A stretch of 10,691 nt of DNA from Treponema sp. (lineage in GTDB: Bacteria > Spirochaetota > Spirochaetia > Treponematales > Breznakiellaceae): NCBI GenBank assembly GCA_031279925.1, contig JAITHQ010000190.1:1-10691 (forward strand), written 5' to 3'. A program made the position numbers and the translations under genes. Within the stretch, counting starts at the first letter, position 1. The number at the start of each line of letters is the position of its first letter. Under the pieces are notes generated by a model, which saw nothing but the letters and a program-made list of their open reading frames with translations, was not told the origin of the DNA and made no database searches. Of the stretch, positions 1 through 5,444 are shown piece after piece.

Positions 1-1034
1 GCGGCGGCTTCGGCTGCAACTTTGGCGTAGCTTACTGTGGCGCCTGTAACCGTAGCAACGGTAATGACCGCCCCTGTAGCGCTGGGTGTTGGAAGGTTAA
101 AAACAGTGGCAGCCGCGCCTGCCGCGCTTGCCGCCTGGCTGCCAACGGTGCCATTGGTTGCGGCCAGTTGTATGGAGGTAACATAGGGTATAACGGCCTT
201 GACCGCAAAGTATTGCGTATTGCTTCCGTCAGGGGAAACGCACTTAAAGGCCGCATAATCACCATCGCTGAAAGTAAAGTTATTGACTGCCCAAACTTGT
301 TTGTTAGCTTCCAGAGGGTCCCGCGGCCACTGCGTAGTTTCCCATGCCGGATTACTCCACGTTGGGTTCGGATTTGCGGCATCGGTTGCCGCTACTTTGG
401 CAATCTGGACAAGCGAGCGGCTGTTTGCCGGCGTACCTTCCACTCTGATACCTGCATTGTCAGTACCGAATACAAGTGTTGCGGCCCATTCAGCGTTACT
501 TATCGCATCCGCCAATGAAGCGGCGGATTTTGGATACGGCTCGGGCGGCGATACCGCAATTTTGTCGTTTATCTTTACATCCATTATTGCCGCTATATTA
601 CCGCTGTCGTGTACCTGCGCTTTGTAATAGTTGCGGACACTCCCATCCGCCGATCGGACGCTGATATAAACAAATTCTTCGTTTACAAAGGCGAATTTTC
701 CGGTCTTGTTCCAGGTAATCAGGTCTTTGCTGTATTGAATACTCGCCTTCGCCTCTGCCGGAGTTGCCGATACAGTAGCGTCGGCCAATGCCGTTCCGCT
801 GTCGGCGTACAGATGCGTAAATGACATTGCATTCACATCAAACAGCGGGGCTTCAAAGTCCGATTTGGGTACCGCTGCCGGAATCTGTCCGGTTTTTCCG
901 TTCAGTGCGATAGCCGCCAGGGTAGCGTCATTGCTCAGCGGCTCGGTCTCCGTCTCCTGCGGACAGCCGTCCAGCGCCAGAACAGCCATTGCCACCAGAA
1001 GCAGGGCAATGCCGTTCTTTACGTTTTTTTTCAT
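1..1034 (-). CDS. Secreted lipoprotein with repeated beta-sandwich-like modules (partial, C-terminus off the left edge)
   Basis: An uninterrupted reading frame of 344 codons runs from ATG at 1034 off the window edge. The start is fixed by GAGGAGG (1046-1040) five bases upstream. Residues 1-23 form a lipoprotein signal peptide: MKKNVKNG, a hydrophobic core, then ALDG before Cys24. The lipobox is loose (L-D-G-C), as spirochaetes often tolerate. After Cys24 comes an acidic tether (PQETETEP), then two modules of about 120-150 residues. Each has a Trp-containing stretch and ends alike: ISVRSADGSVRNYYKAQV at 124-141 and FKCVSPDGSNTQYFAVKAV at 263-281. That ending resembles cadherin-like beta-sandwich domains of bacterial surface proteins. 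The visible C-terminal part (about 286-344) is Ala/Thr/Val/Gly-rich and low in complexity, perhaps a third module. Such modular lipoproteins are numerous in termite-gut treponemes (from memory). A surface or periplasmic location is inferred; the function is unknown. Confidence 0.88.
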   Translation of the reverse strand, partial: MKKNVKNGIALLLVAMAVLALDGCPQETETEPLSNDATLAAIALNGKTGQIPAAVPKSDFEAPLFDVNAMSFTHLYADSGTALADATVSATPAEAKASIQYSKDLITWNKTGKFAFVNEEFVYISVRSADGSVRNYYKAQVHDSGNIAAIMDVKINDKIAVSPPEPYPKSAASLADAISNAEWAATLVFGTDNAGIRVEGTPANSRSLVQIAKVAATDAANPNPTWSNPAWETTQWPRDPLEANKQVWAVNNFTFSDGDYAAFKCVSPDGSNTQYFAVKAVIPYVTSIQLAATNGTVGSQAASAAGAAATVFNLPTPSATGAVITVATVTGATVSYAKVAAEAA

Positions 1035-1146
1035 ACATACCTCCTCAAAAATGAAATCCATATTTCTTTGCCTAGCGGCGACGCCGCCGAAGCAACAGGA
1101 CCCAAAACCAACGCCAAAAGACAAAAAATTTGCCTTAAGGAGGATA

Positions 1147-1165
1147 AACGTCCAAAGAAGACGTT
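1147..1165 (+). repeat. 19-bp sequence, copy 1 of an inverted pair; itself a palindrome
   Basis: The sequence aacgtccaaagaagacgtt is the exact reverse complement of 1401-1419. It is also an interrupted palindrome, with arms aacgtc and gacgtt around a 7-base centre. Its edge lies 112 bp upstream of the lipoprotein start codon. With two mismatches the match extends outward to 1142 and 1424 (22 of 24 bases). Confidence 0.9.
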
Positions 1166-1400
1166 AAAAACAGATGCAAATTGGATAATTTGGTCTTAAT
1201 GTAGGTAAAAAAAGAAATTTCTTATCTGAAAATATTTGATTTATACATTGAATATGTAATTTATACATGGTTTAAATTCTGAAATATGGTATTATAAAAT
1301 GTAGTTGAGCCAATTGTACAACTCTGTTAGTTTTACAATTTCTTCAATAATTATAGATAAATGGCTTTTTTGTTGTGTTACGTGCTATATTGTGACGTAA

Positions 1401-1419
1401 AACGTCTTCTTTGGACGTT
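1401..1419 (-). repeat. 19-bp sequence, copy 2 of the inverted pair
   Basis: The sequence aacgtcttctttggacgtt perfectly matches the opposite strand of 1147-1165, including the non-palindromic centre. The 235 bp between the copies is AT-rich and encodes nothing recognisable. Together, 1142-1424 could be a small non-autonomous element with terminal inverted repeats. Otherwise the copies are two sites for one regulator or two copies of a dispersed hairpin. No target-site duplication is evident. Confidence 0.9.
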
Positions 1420-1426
1420 ATTCCAA

Positions 1427-1615
1427 TTAAGATTTGTCCGTTTTGTCCTGCCGTTTTTCGGTTCGGCGCAAAGCCTCACTAATAACAGAATTCTGTATAA
1501 CTCTTGCGACATCGGATTTTTCATTTATTTCCCACGATTGGCCGATCAAAAAACCGAATATTACATTATCTCTATGCTTCCTTGGTTGTATTGCCAGGGC
1601 CAGCGCACTATACAT
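1427..1615 (-). pseudogene. Possible gene relic cut by the MITE-like element
   Basis: On the minus strand an open stretch ends with TAA at 1427. It reads ...NVIFGFLIGQSW, then EINEKSDVARVIQNSVISEA, ending KRQDKTDKS. This has a polar, helix-forming composition that looks more protein-like than the other frames here. Its apparent start lies inside the inverted repeat of the element at 1595-1720. Beyond the element, in the same frame, the second direct-repeat copy continues for a few codons before an in-frame TAA. It may therefore be the tail of a decayed gene. I do not recognise the family, the stretch has no ribosome-binding site of its own, and it could be a chance frame. Confidence 0.2.
1572..1594 (+). 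repeat. 23-bp direct repeat, left copy, flanking the MITE-like element
   Basis: This 23-bp stretch starts ctatgcttcc and ends ggttgtattgc. It abuts the left terminal inverted repeat and recurs at 1721-1743 with one C/T difference. The copies lie exactly outside the two inverted-repeat ends, as target duplications do, although 23 bp is far longer than the duplications usual for insertion sequences. Confidence 0.85.
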
Positions 1616-1720
1616 GCTAACTCTTTATATTGTAAAGAATTACGATTTCAGCCCTGAAAAATGACTGTAAGTTAATTCCTTATACCATAAGGAATTAGAA
1701 ATCATAGTGCGCTGGCCCTG
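1595..1720. mobile_element. 126-bp MITE-like palindromic element upstream of argD
   Basis: The ends are perfect 17-bp inverted repeats: cagggccagcgcactat at 1595-1611 and its reverse complement at 1704-1720. The symmetry continues imperfectly inward: ctctttatattgtaaagaatta on the left pairs with much of the right half. A small tttcag-cc-ctgaaa hairpin lies near the centre, so the whole unit could fold into one long stem. It has no room for a transposase, so a non-autonomous (MITE-type) element moved by a transposase elsewhere in the genome is the simplest reading. Ends beginning CAGGG occur in some DDE-type insertion sequences, but I cannot name the parent family. The right end is 68 bp from the argD start, so it could affect argD transcription or mRNA stability. 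Confidence 0.65.
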
Positions 1721-1743
1721 CTATGCTTCTTTGGTTGTATTGC
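1721..1743 (+). repeat. 23-bp direct repeat, right copy
   Basis: This is the second copy of the 23-bp repeat (22 of 23 bases identical to 1572-1594), directly after the right inverted repeat. It contains cttctttgg, which is also present in both copies of the 19-bp palindrome (1152-1160 on the minus strand and 1406-1414). That overlap may be chance or may mark related repeats. Confidence 0.85.
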
Positions 1744-1777
1744 TGAGGAAAGTTGTTTGTGTTATCCTGTAATATCC

Positions 1778-1784
1778 AAGGAGG
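1778..1784 (+). promoter_or_regulatory. Ribosome-binding site that sets the argD start
   Basis: AAGGAGG lies four bases before ATG 1789. The frame is open back to a TTG at 1753, but that start would place this strong site inside the coding region and add 12 residues that do not look like the ArgD N-terminus. ATG 1789 is preferred. Confidence 0.8.
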
Positions 1785-1788
1785 GCCC

Positions 1789-3000
1789 ATGCCCAACGTT
1801 TTTATGAACGCCTACCACCGGCTGCCGGTGACGTTTGCCAGAGGGGAAGGCTCTTGGTTATTTGACATTAATGGCGGCAAATATCTTGACTTTAGTTCCG
1901 GTATTGCGGTTAACTGCCTGGGGCATGGTTACCCGCCGCTGGTGCGGGCTATTGCGGAACAGGCGGCAAAGTGTACCCATGTAAGCAACTACTACCAGAG
2001 TGATGTATCGGCGGCCTTTGCGGAACAACTTGTAAAGGCGTGTGCAGGCGGGGGCATGAAAAATGTGTTTCTTGCCAATTCAGGGGCGGAGGCCAACGAA
2101 GGAGCCTGCAAAATTGCCCGTAAGTATTCGCTGGCAAAATATGGGCCGGGCAGGCACACCATTGTTACCCTGCGGGGCAGTTTTCACGGCAGAACAATTA
2201 CCACATTATCCGCCACCGGGCAGGACAGATTCCACAAAGACTTTGGTCCCTTTACCGAAGGTTTTACCTATATTGACGGCGGCGACATTGAGGCGCTGGA
2301 CCGGGCGCTGGATAAAAAAACCGTGGCGGGTCTTTTGATCGAGGTTGTACAGGGCGAAAGCGGCATTGTGCCGCAGACGGCGGCTTTTATCGGGGCGGCG
2401 GTCAAGCTCTGCGCCGAGCGGGACATTCTGCTTATGTTTGACGAAATCCAGTGCGGCATGGGCCGTACCGGAACTTTTCTTGCCTTTGAGCAGTATACGG
2501 CGGAGAGCAGGCCGGTCAAGGCCGATGTGGTAACGCTGGCAAAAGGGCTCGCGGGGGGGATACCGGCGGGCGCGGTACTTGCCGGGGAAAAAGCCGCCGG
2601 GGTGTTTGGAACCGGCGACCACGGCAGTACCTTTGGCGGAAACCCGGTAGCGGCGGCGGCGGGCGCCGTGGTGCTTGAAACGGTAAACAAGGCCCCTTTC
2701 CTTGCAGAGATAGCCCGTAAAGGCGAAAAAATTGTGGCGGCGATTGGGGAATGGAATCACCCGCGGGTAAAGGCGGTGCGGGGCAGGGGGCTGATGATTG
2801 GCGTTGACATAGAAGGCGACGCTTGGTCCGTACTGGAGGCCGGTATTGGCAGAACCGCCGCAGGGGCAGATGTATACGGTCTGCTTATTCTTTCCGCCGG
2901 CCCCAACACGCTACGCCTTCTGCCCCCCTACACGATCAGCGACAGCGAAATTGAACAGGGGCTTGCGGCGATAAAATCGCTGCTGGACGAACAAAAGTAA
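1789..3000 (+). CDS. argD: Acetylornithine aminotransferase (class III PLP-dependent)
   Basis: This enzyme transfers an amino group between N-acetylornithine/2-oxoglutarate and N-acetylglutamate semialdehyde/glutamate in arginine synthesis, in the cytoplasm. Related enzymes also act on succinyl-diaminopimelate. The 403-residue length fits ArgD. The N-terminus carries the typical TFARGEGSWLFDINGGKYLD and SSGIAVNCLGHG blocks. Cofactor motifs are SGAEANE (98-104), FHGRT (132-136), DEIQCGMGRTG (218-228, with Asp218 expected to contact the PLP pyridine nitrogen), and TLAKG with the Schiff-base Lys252. The C-terminal region has GRGLMIGV and LRLLPPYTIS, where the Arg would bind the substrate carboxylate. 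No other arginine gene is in the window, so specificity rests on sequence alone; a 4-aminobutyrate or other omega-aminotransferase is less likely. lspA follows after one base, suggesting co-transcription and coupled translation. Confidence 0.88.
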   Translation: MPNVFMNAYHRLPVTFARGEGSWLFDINGGKYLDFSSGIAVNCLGHGYPPLVRAIAEQAAKCTHVSNYYQSDVSAAFAEQLVKACAGGGMKNVFLANSGAEANEGACKIARKYSLAKYGPGRHTIVTLRGSFHGRTITTLSATGQDRFHKDFGPFTEGFTYIDGGDIEALDRALDKKTVAGLLIEVVQGESGIVPQTAAFIGAAVKLCAERDILLMFDEIQCGMGRTGTFLAFEQYTAESRPVKADVVTLAKGLAGGIPAGAVLAGEKAAGVFGTGDHGSTFGGNPVAAAAGAVVLETVNKAPFLAEIARKGEKIVAAIGEWNHPRVKAVRGRGLMIGVDIEGDAWSVLEAGIGRTAAGADVYGLLILSAGPNTLRLLPPYTISDSEIEQGLAAIKSLLDEQK

Positions 3001-3001
3001 G

Positions 3002-3523
3002 GTGAAGCCGCTGCTGGACAAAAACATGCGGGCGATTCTGGCCTTTGGCGTATTCTGCGTTAATTTTCTGCTGGACCGCCTGACAAAAGGCATCGCCGTT
3101 GTATGCCTTAAAGAAAGGGAGCCTATTATCCTGTTAAAACGTATGGTGATATTCACCTATACCGAAAACACCGGAGCGTTTTTAAGCATGGGGGCAAACT
3201 GGAACGAGCATATAAAACATTTTCTGCTGCTTATTGTTCCAATAATAGTATGCATAGGCGGATTGGTATATTTAATGGTAAAAGAGCATAAAATATACCG
3301 GATAATTACCGGAAGCTGCGTTATCGGCGGCGGCCTTGGCAATCTGGTTGACCGGATGTACAATAATTTCCGGGTAATAGATTTTATGAATTTCGGCGTT
3401 GGCAAAATACGGACAGGAATACTGAATGTAGCGGATATGTCGGTAACATTCGGGGTAATGGTATTATTGATTTTTGAAATTGCCGCAAGCGTCAGCTTGG
3501 CCCGCAAGAAGCCGCCCAATTGA
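3002..3523 (+). CDS. lspA: Lipoprotein signal peptidase (signal peptidase II)
   Basis: This inner-membrane aspartic protease cuts prolipoprotein signal peptides just before the lipid-modified cysteine. The 173 residues show the family blocks in order: FLLDRLTK (22-29), YTENTGAFLSM (53-63), GGGLGNLVDRM (109-119), and VIDFMNF followed by ILNVADMSVTFG (125-151). Asp117 and Asp145 match the catalytic pair. Four membrane segments are expected: about 11-24, 73-93, 100-116 and 148-166. The chosen start is GTG 3002, one base after the argD stop. ATG 3026 (codon 9) is an alternative, giving 165 residues. Neither has a strong ribosome-binding site, so coupling to argD translation is likely. An 11-bp repeat, cgctgctggac, spans the junction (2978-2988 and 3009-3019). 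Confidence 0.93.
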   Translation: MKPLLDKNMRAILAFGVFCVNFLLDRLTKGIAVVCLKEREPIILLKRMVIFTYTENTGAFLSMGANWNEHIKHFLLLIVPIIVCIGGLVYLMVKEHKIYRIITGSCVIGGGLGNLVDRMYNNFRVIDFMNFGVGKIRTGILNVADMSVTFGVMVLLIFEIAASVSLARKKPPN

Positions 3524-3591
3524 AAGCAGGTAAGAATAATTAAAGGATGTCCACGGATTAACACGGATTTCAGTTTCCCAGAACCTGGCAT

Positions 3592-3626
3592 AATCCACAA
3601 AAATCATAGTTTCTCCGTGGATTTTT
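3592..3626 (+). terminator. Possible lspA terminator
   Basis: The arms aatccac (3592-3598) and gtggatt (3617-3623) form a 7-bp stem with an 18-base loop. The T-run spans 3622-3626, so it begins within the end of the 3' arm. An overlapping longer-range pair (tccacgga 3550-3557 with tccgtgga 3614-3621) could compete. The stem is short and not GC-rich, so this is a weak call. Confidence 0.35.
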
Positions 3627-3731
3627 CAACAATTAAGGTAATTCGTGGTAACAATCGAGCCGGTTGCTTTTGCACAGGCTCTTGCAGTTTCTTAGGCTAA
3701 AGCCTTACGAAACGTGCATTTTTAAGAGCTT

Positions 3732-3760
3732 GCTGTTGCAAAACTTCGGTTTGCAACAGC
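3732..3760. repeat. Hairpin with C(TTCG)G tetraloop
   Basis: The arm gctgttgcaaaac (3732-3744) pairs with gtttgcaacagc (3749-3760). This gives 12 base pairs with one bulged A, closed by TTCG within C...G, the most stable RNA tetraloop type. No T-run follows on either strand, so it is not a classic terminator. It could act as a 3'-end stabiliser or a dispersed palindromic repeat. Confidence 0.75.
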
Positions 3761-3803
3761 CTCAATCTACAATATCAGTTTACTCCTTCTTAAGTAGATT
3801 GAG
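3761..3803. repeat. 10-bp inverted repeat next to the tetraloop hairpin
   Basis: The arm ctcaatctac (3761-3770) is exactly complementary to gtagattgag (3794-3803), with a 23-base loop. It starts immediately after the TTCG hairpin, making a tandem pair of stems. Confidence 0.6.
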
Positions 3804-3804
3804 T

Positions 3805-3844
3805 ATAAAAACGGTTAGAAGCATCAGGAGCTTTCAGGGAACCG
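3805..3844 (-). terminator. Candidate terminator of creD
   Basis: Read on the minus strand, cggtt (3844-3840) pairs with aaccg (3816-3812) and encloses an inner gaaagc/gcttc pairing with one bulge. TTTTTAT (3811-3805) follows directly. It begins about 30 bases after the creD stop codon. The stem is modest, so confidence is limited. Confidence 0.45.
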
Positions 3845-3872
3845 GATGTTTACTCATTGTAGCCGTTTCGTT

Positions 3873-5243
3873 TCACTCGATACTGTCCTGGGCGTACCAG
3901 TCCAGCTTGCGGGTAAGGAACATCACCAGAGCCACCACAATGAACGCTCCGATTGAACCGATAAGCAGCGCGTAAGATTCGGCGTTCAGCACCGCGTAAA
4001 GCAGCACATAGGAAATCACTACCACCAGTCCCATGTACCAGCTTTTGTTCCACGCAGACAAAAGAGAGCGCGAGTAGAGGGTCATCATTATGGTGACGGC
4101 AAGGGCGGCGATAAGGTAGGCAAAATAAAACCGCATCTGTTCTGAAAGCGAAAGCAGAAGCAGGTAGAAGATAATGTTTGCTATCCCTGAAAGCAGGTAT
4201 GGAACCGGATGAATCCTTTTTTTGGTGAAAATTTCCAGCAGGAATAGCGTTAAAAACGGAACGATTAAAAAAAGAATGGCATATTTAACCGCCCGTGTGT
4301 TAAGCGAATAGGTATCAATGGCCCGGAAAAAATTTACGCCGAAAAGGGAACCTGAATATTCATGATCCTCGCCGTCAGTTTTCCAGAACAGGGGGATATC
4401 GCGGCTTAAATAGCTTATGTCCCATGCCGCGTCAAAACCGTTGTCACCCATGTTTGATTCATTGGGAAGAAAGGACCCTTGAAAAGACGGCGAGGCCCAG
4501 TCTGCGGCAATTTCTACATGGGTATCCTGGCCTACCGGAAGAAAGCGGACAAACTGGCCGCCCTGTATGGCAATGGCTATCTCAAAATTCGATTCGCTGT
4601 TTGAAAAACCGTCAAGCGCCGCATAGATGCCGTTGCCCAGGTTATTGTAACTGTAGCGGGCAAGGCTATGGCCCCGGTTTCCCGGCTGGAAAAACAGGTC
4701 CTGGCTGTTCCAGCGGGCGCTGTCAATTTTTCTGATTCCTTTTTGGCTTGAAAGCGTGATGATAATCTCGGCCTGATTGAGAAAAATCTCCTCGTCATCC
4801 CTGACCGTGGCAAGGGCCGCCGCCGGATTAAAACTGCCCGACAATGCCAAAGAACCGGAAAAGAGCGGCACAGAAAAAATTCCCCGCCTGCGTATCTCGG
4901 TTTTGAAACTCGCCCCGATAGAGAGCTTCTTTGGCATTATGACCAGGGTAAAGGGCGTTTTAACAATCGATATCAACTCCCCGTTCCGTTCCGTCTTGGT
5001 ACGATCTTCCCTATATCTGACGCCGGGAATGGCGATAAAGGGGCCGGCCTCGATCAACTGGCTTCCCCAGGCTTCCATAATATCCGTTTCCGCTAAAGCG
5101 GCGGTATTGTCCCGCTCGTTTATAAGCCCACGGATCATCGCCAGGGGAATAAGCAGCAAAAGCACCAAAACAACCAGCAGGAGTATCTTGAAGGTGTAAC
5201 CCTGGGAAAATTTTTTAAAAGCCGATTTTGTATTTGTTTCCAT
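3873..5243 (-). CDS. creD: CreD-family inner-membrane protein
   Basis: The 456 residues match the CreD family in length and layout. A basic N-terminus leads into membrane segment 1 (about 18-38, ending IPLAMIRGLINERD) and the motif AWGSQLIEAGPFIAIPG. A large extracytoplasmic domain follows, ending in SPSFQGSFLP and FDAAWDISYLSRDIP. At the C-terminus are five membrane segments (about 321-339, 347-366, 371-390, 403-419, 424-444) with the signatures RAVKYAILF, IHPVPYLLSG, LLSLSEQMRFYFAYLIAA and TRKLDWY. In E. coli, creD is controlled by the CreBC two-component system and its loss or overexpression alters envelope properties; its biochemical role is unknown. No creBC genes are in this window. The ATG at 5243 has no purine-rich ribosome-binding site, but a TATAAT box lies 8 bases upstream. 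It points the same way as the liv operon but is separated from it by 201 bases. Confidence 0.9.
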   Translation of the reverse strand: METNTKSAFKKFSQGYTFKILLLVVLVLLLLIPLAMIRGLINERDNTAALAETDIMEAWGSQLIEAGPFIAIPGVRYREDRTKTERNGELISIVKTPFTLVIMPKKLSIGASFKTEIRRRGIFSVPLFSGSLALSGSFNPAAALATVRDDEEIFLNQAEIIITLSSQKGIRKIDSARWNSQDLFFQPGNRGHSLARYSYNNLGNGIYAALDGFSNSESNFEIAIAIQGGQFVRFLPVGQDTHVEIAADWASPSFQGSFLPNESNMGDNGFDAAWDISYLSRDIPLFWKTDGEDHEYSGSLFGVNFFRAIDTYSLNTRAVKYAILFLIVPFLTLFLLEIFTKKRIHPVPYLLSGIANIIFYLLLLSLSEQMRFYFAYLIAALAVTIMMTLYSRSLLSAWNKSWYMGLVVVISYVLLYAVLNAESYALLIGSIGAFIVVALVMFLTRKLDWYAQDSIE

Positions 5244-5251
5244 AAATAATA

Positions 5252-5257
5252 ATTATA
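5252..5257 (-). promoter_or_regulatory. creD -10 box; possible leaderless start
   Basis: On the minus strand a perfect TATAAT spans 5257-5252, followed by eight bases (tattattt) and the creD ATG. With usual spacing, transcription would begin zero to three bases before the ATG. No clear -35 hexamer is seen 16-18 bases upstream. Leaderless translation would explain the missing ribosome-binding site. Confidence 0.5.
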
Positions 5258-5313
5258 TCGCGCAGAAGGCAGTTCGTATACCATGCTTCCAATTACATTC
5301 GGAATTGCAGAAC

Positions 5314-5362
5314 GGCCCGCCGCGCCCTGGCAGGGCTTGTTGAAGACAGGGAACCGCGGGCC
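5314..5362. repeat. Nested inverted repeats between the CBS-ACT gene and creD
   Basis: The outer arms ggcccgc (5314-5320) and gcgggcc (5356-5362) enclose the palindrome gccctg-g-cagggc (5324-5336). The stretch is GC-rich and non-coding, and lies upstream of creD. Confidence 0.6.
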
Positions 5363-5401
5363 AGCTGCATTATTCCCGCAGCCTTTGATCCACGGGTTTC
5401 A

Positions 5402-5418
5402 GGCGCGGCAGCCGCGCC
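5402..5418 (-). terminator. GC-rich palindrome after the CBS-ACT gene
   Basis: The 8-bp arms ggcgcggc and gccgcgcc flank a single A. The palindrome sits 26 bases beyond the stop codon at the end of the liv operon, where a terminator would be expected. No T-run follows on the minus strand, so it may instead protect the 3' end or be a repeat. Confidence 0.4.
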
Positions 5419-5444
5419 GTGCGAAAAAGCGCGTATATACCTGC

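Larger units (their letters stand above)
1035..1788. other. Gene-poor spacer between divergent lipoprotein and argD genes
   Basis: No convincing gene is present. The part from about 1170 to 1700 is clearly more AT-rich than its neighbours. It should hold the promoters of both divergent genes, but I see no strong -35/-10 pair. The best weak candidate for argD is TTTAAA (1271-1276), a 16-base spacer and TATAAA (1293-1298), about 490 bases upstream of argD. A 10-bp direct repeat, atttatacat, occurs at 1239-1248 and 1259-1268, exactly 20 bp apart. An interrupted palindrome, tacat-tgaat-atgta, sits at 1244-1258, so a regulator-binding cluster is possible. A short GC palindrome (gcggcg-a-cgccgc, 1075-1087) lies in the lipoprotein leader. 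The larger repeats are listed separately. Confidence 0.7.
3524..3872. other. Convergent spacer rich in hairpins (lspA / creD)
   Basis: No gene is visible. The spacer begins with a ccacggattaacacgg stretch (3551-3566), resembling a short sequence I recall as scattered through many bacterial genomes. It then holds at least four inverted repeats (listed separately), some placed to end lspA or creD transcripts. A weaker one at 3683-3718 pairs tgcagtttc..taggct with agcctta.cgaaac.tgca, with a bulge and a mismatch. Confidence 0.65.

Noticed and set aside
168..627. Plus-strand open frames across the left edge
   Set aside because: They are antisense to the uninterrupted lipoprotein frame, which has a signal peptide and a ribosome-binding site.
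1361..1664. Plus-strand small open frames in the AT-rich spacer
   Set aside because: They have no ribosome-binding site, are Cys/Phe-rich in composition, and run through the inverted repeats. They are likely chance frames.
1595..1720. Riboswitch or T-box leader for argD
   Set aside because: The perfect 17-bp symmetric ends and flanking direct repeats fit a mobile element better, and no known aptamer or specifier pattern was recognised.
1572..1743. CRISPR repeat-spacer unit
   Set aside because: There are only two copies of the 23-mer, the intervening DNA is a palindrome with matched ends rather than a spacer, and no cas gene is near.
1753..1788. TTG start for argD, adding 12 residues
   Set aside because: The strong AAGGAGG would fall inside the gene, and the added residues do not look like ArgD. 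ATG 1789 has the ribosome-binding site.
2206..2760. 184-residue minus-strand open frame inside argD
   Set aside because: It is a shadow of a GC-rich, strongly supported gene on the other strand. It has no ribosome-binding site and no recognisable motif.
3551..3630. tRNA or other standard RNA gene in the lspA-creD spacer
   Set aside because: No cloverleaf, T-loop or CCA-type features were found; the inverted repeats are simple stems.
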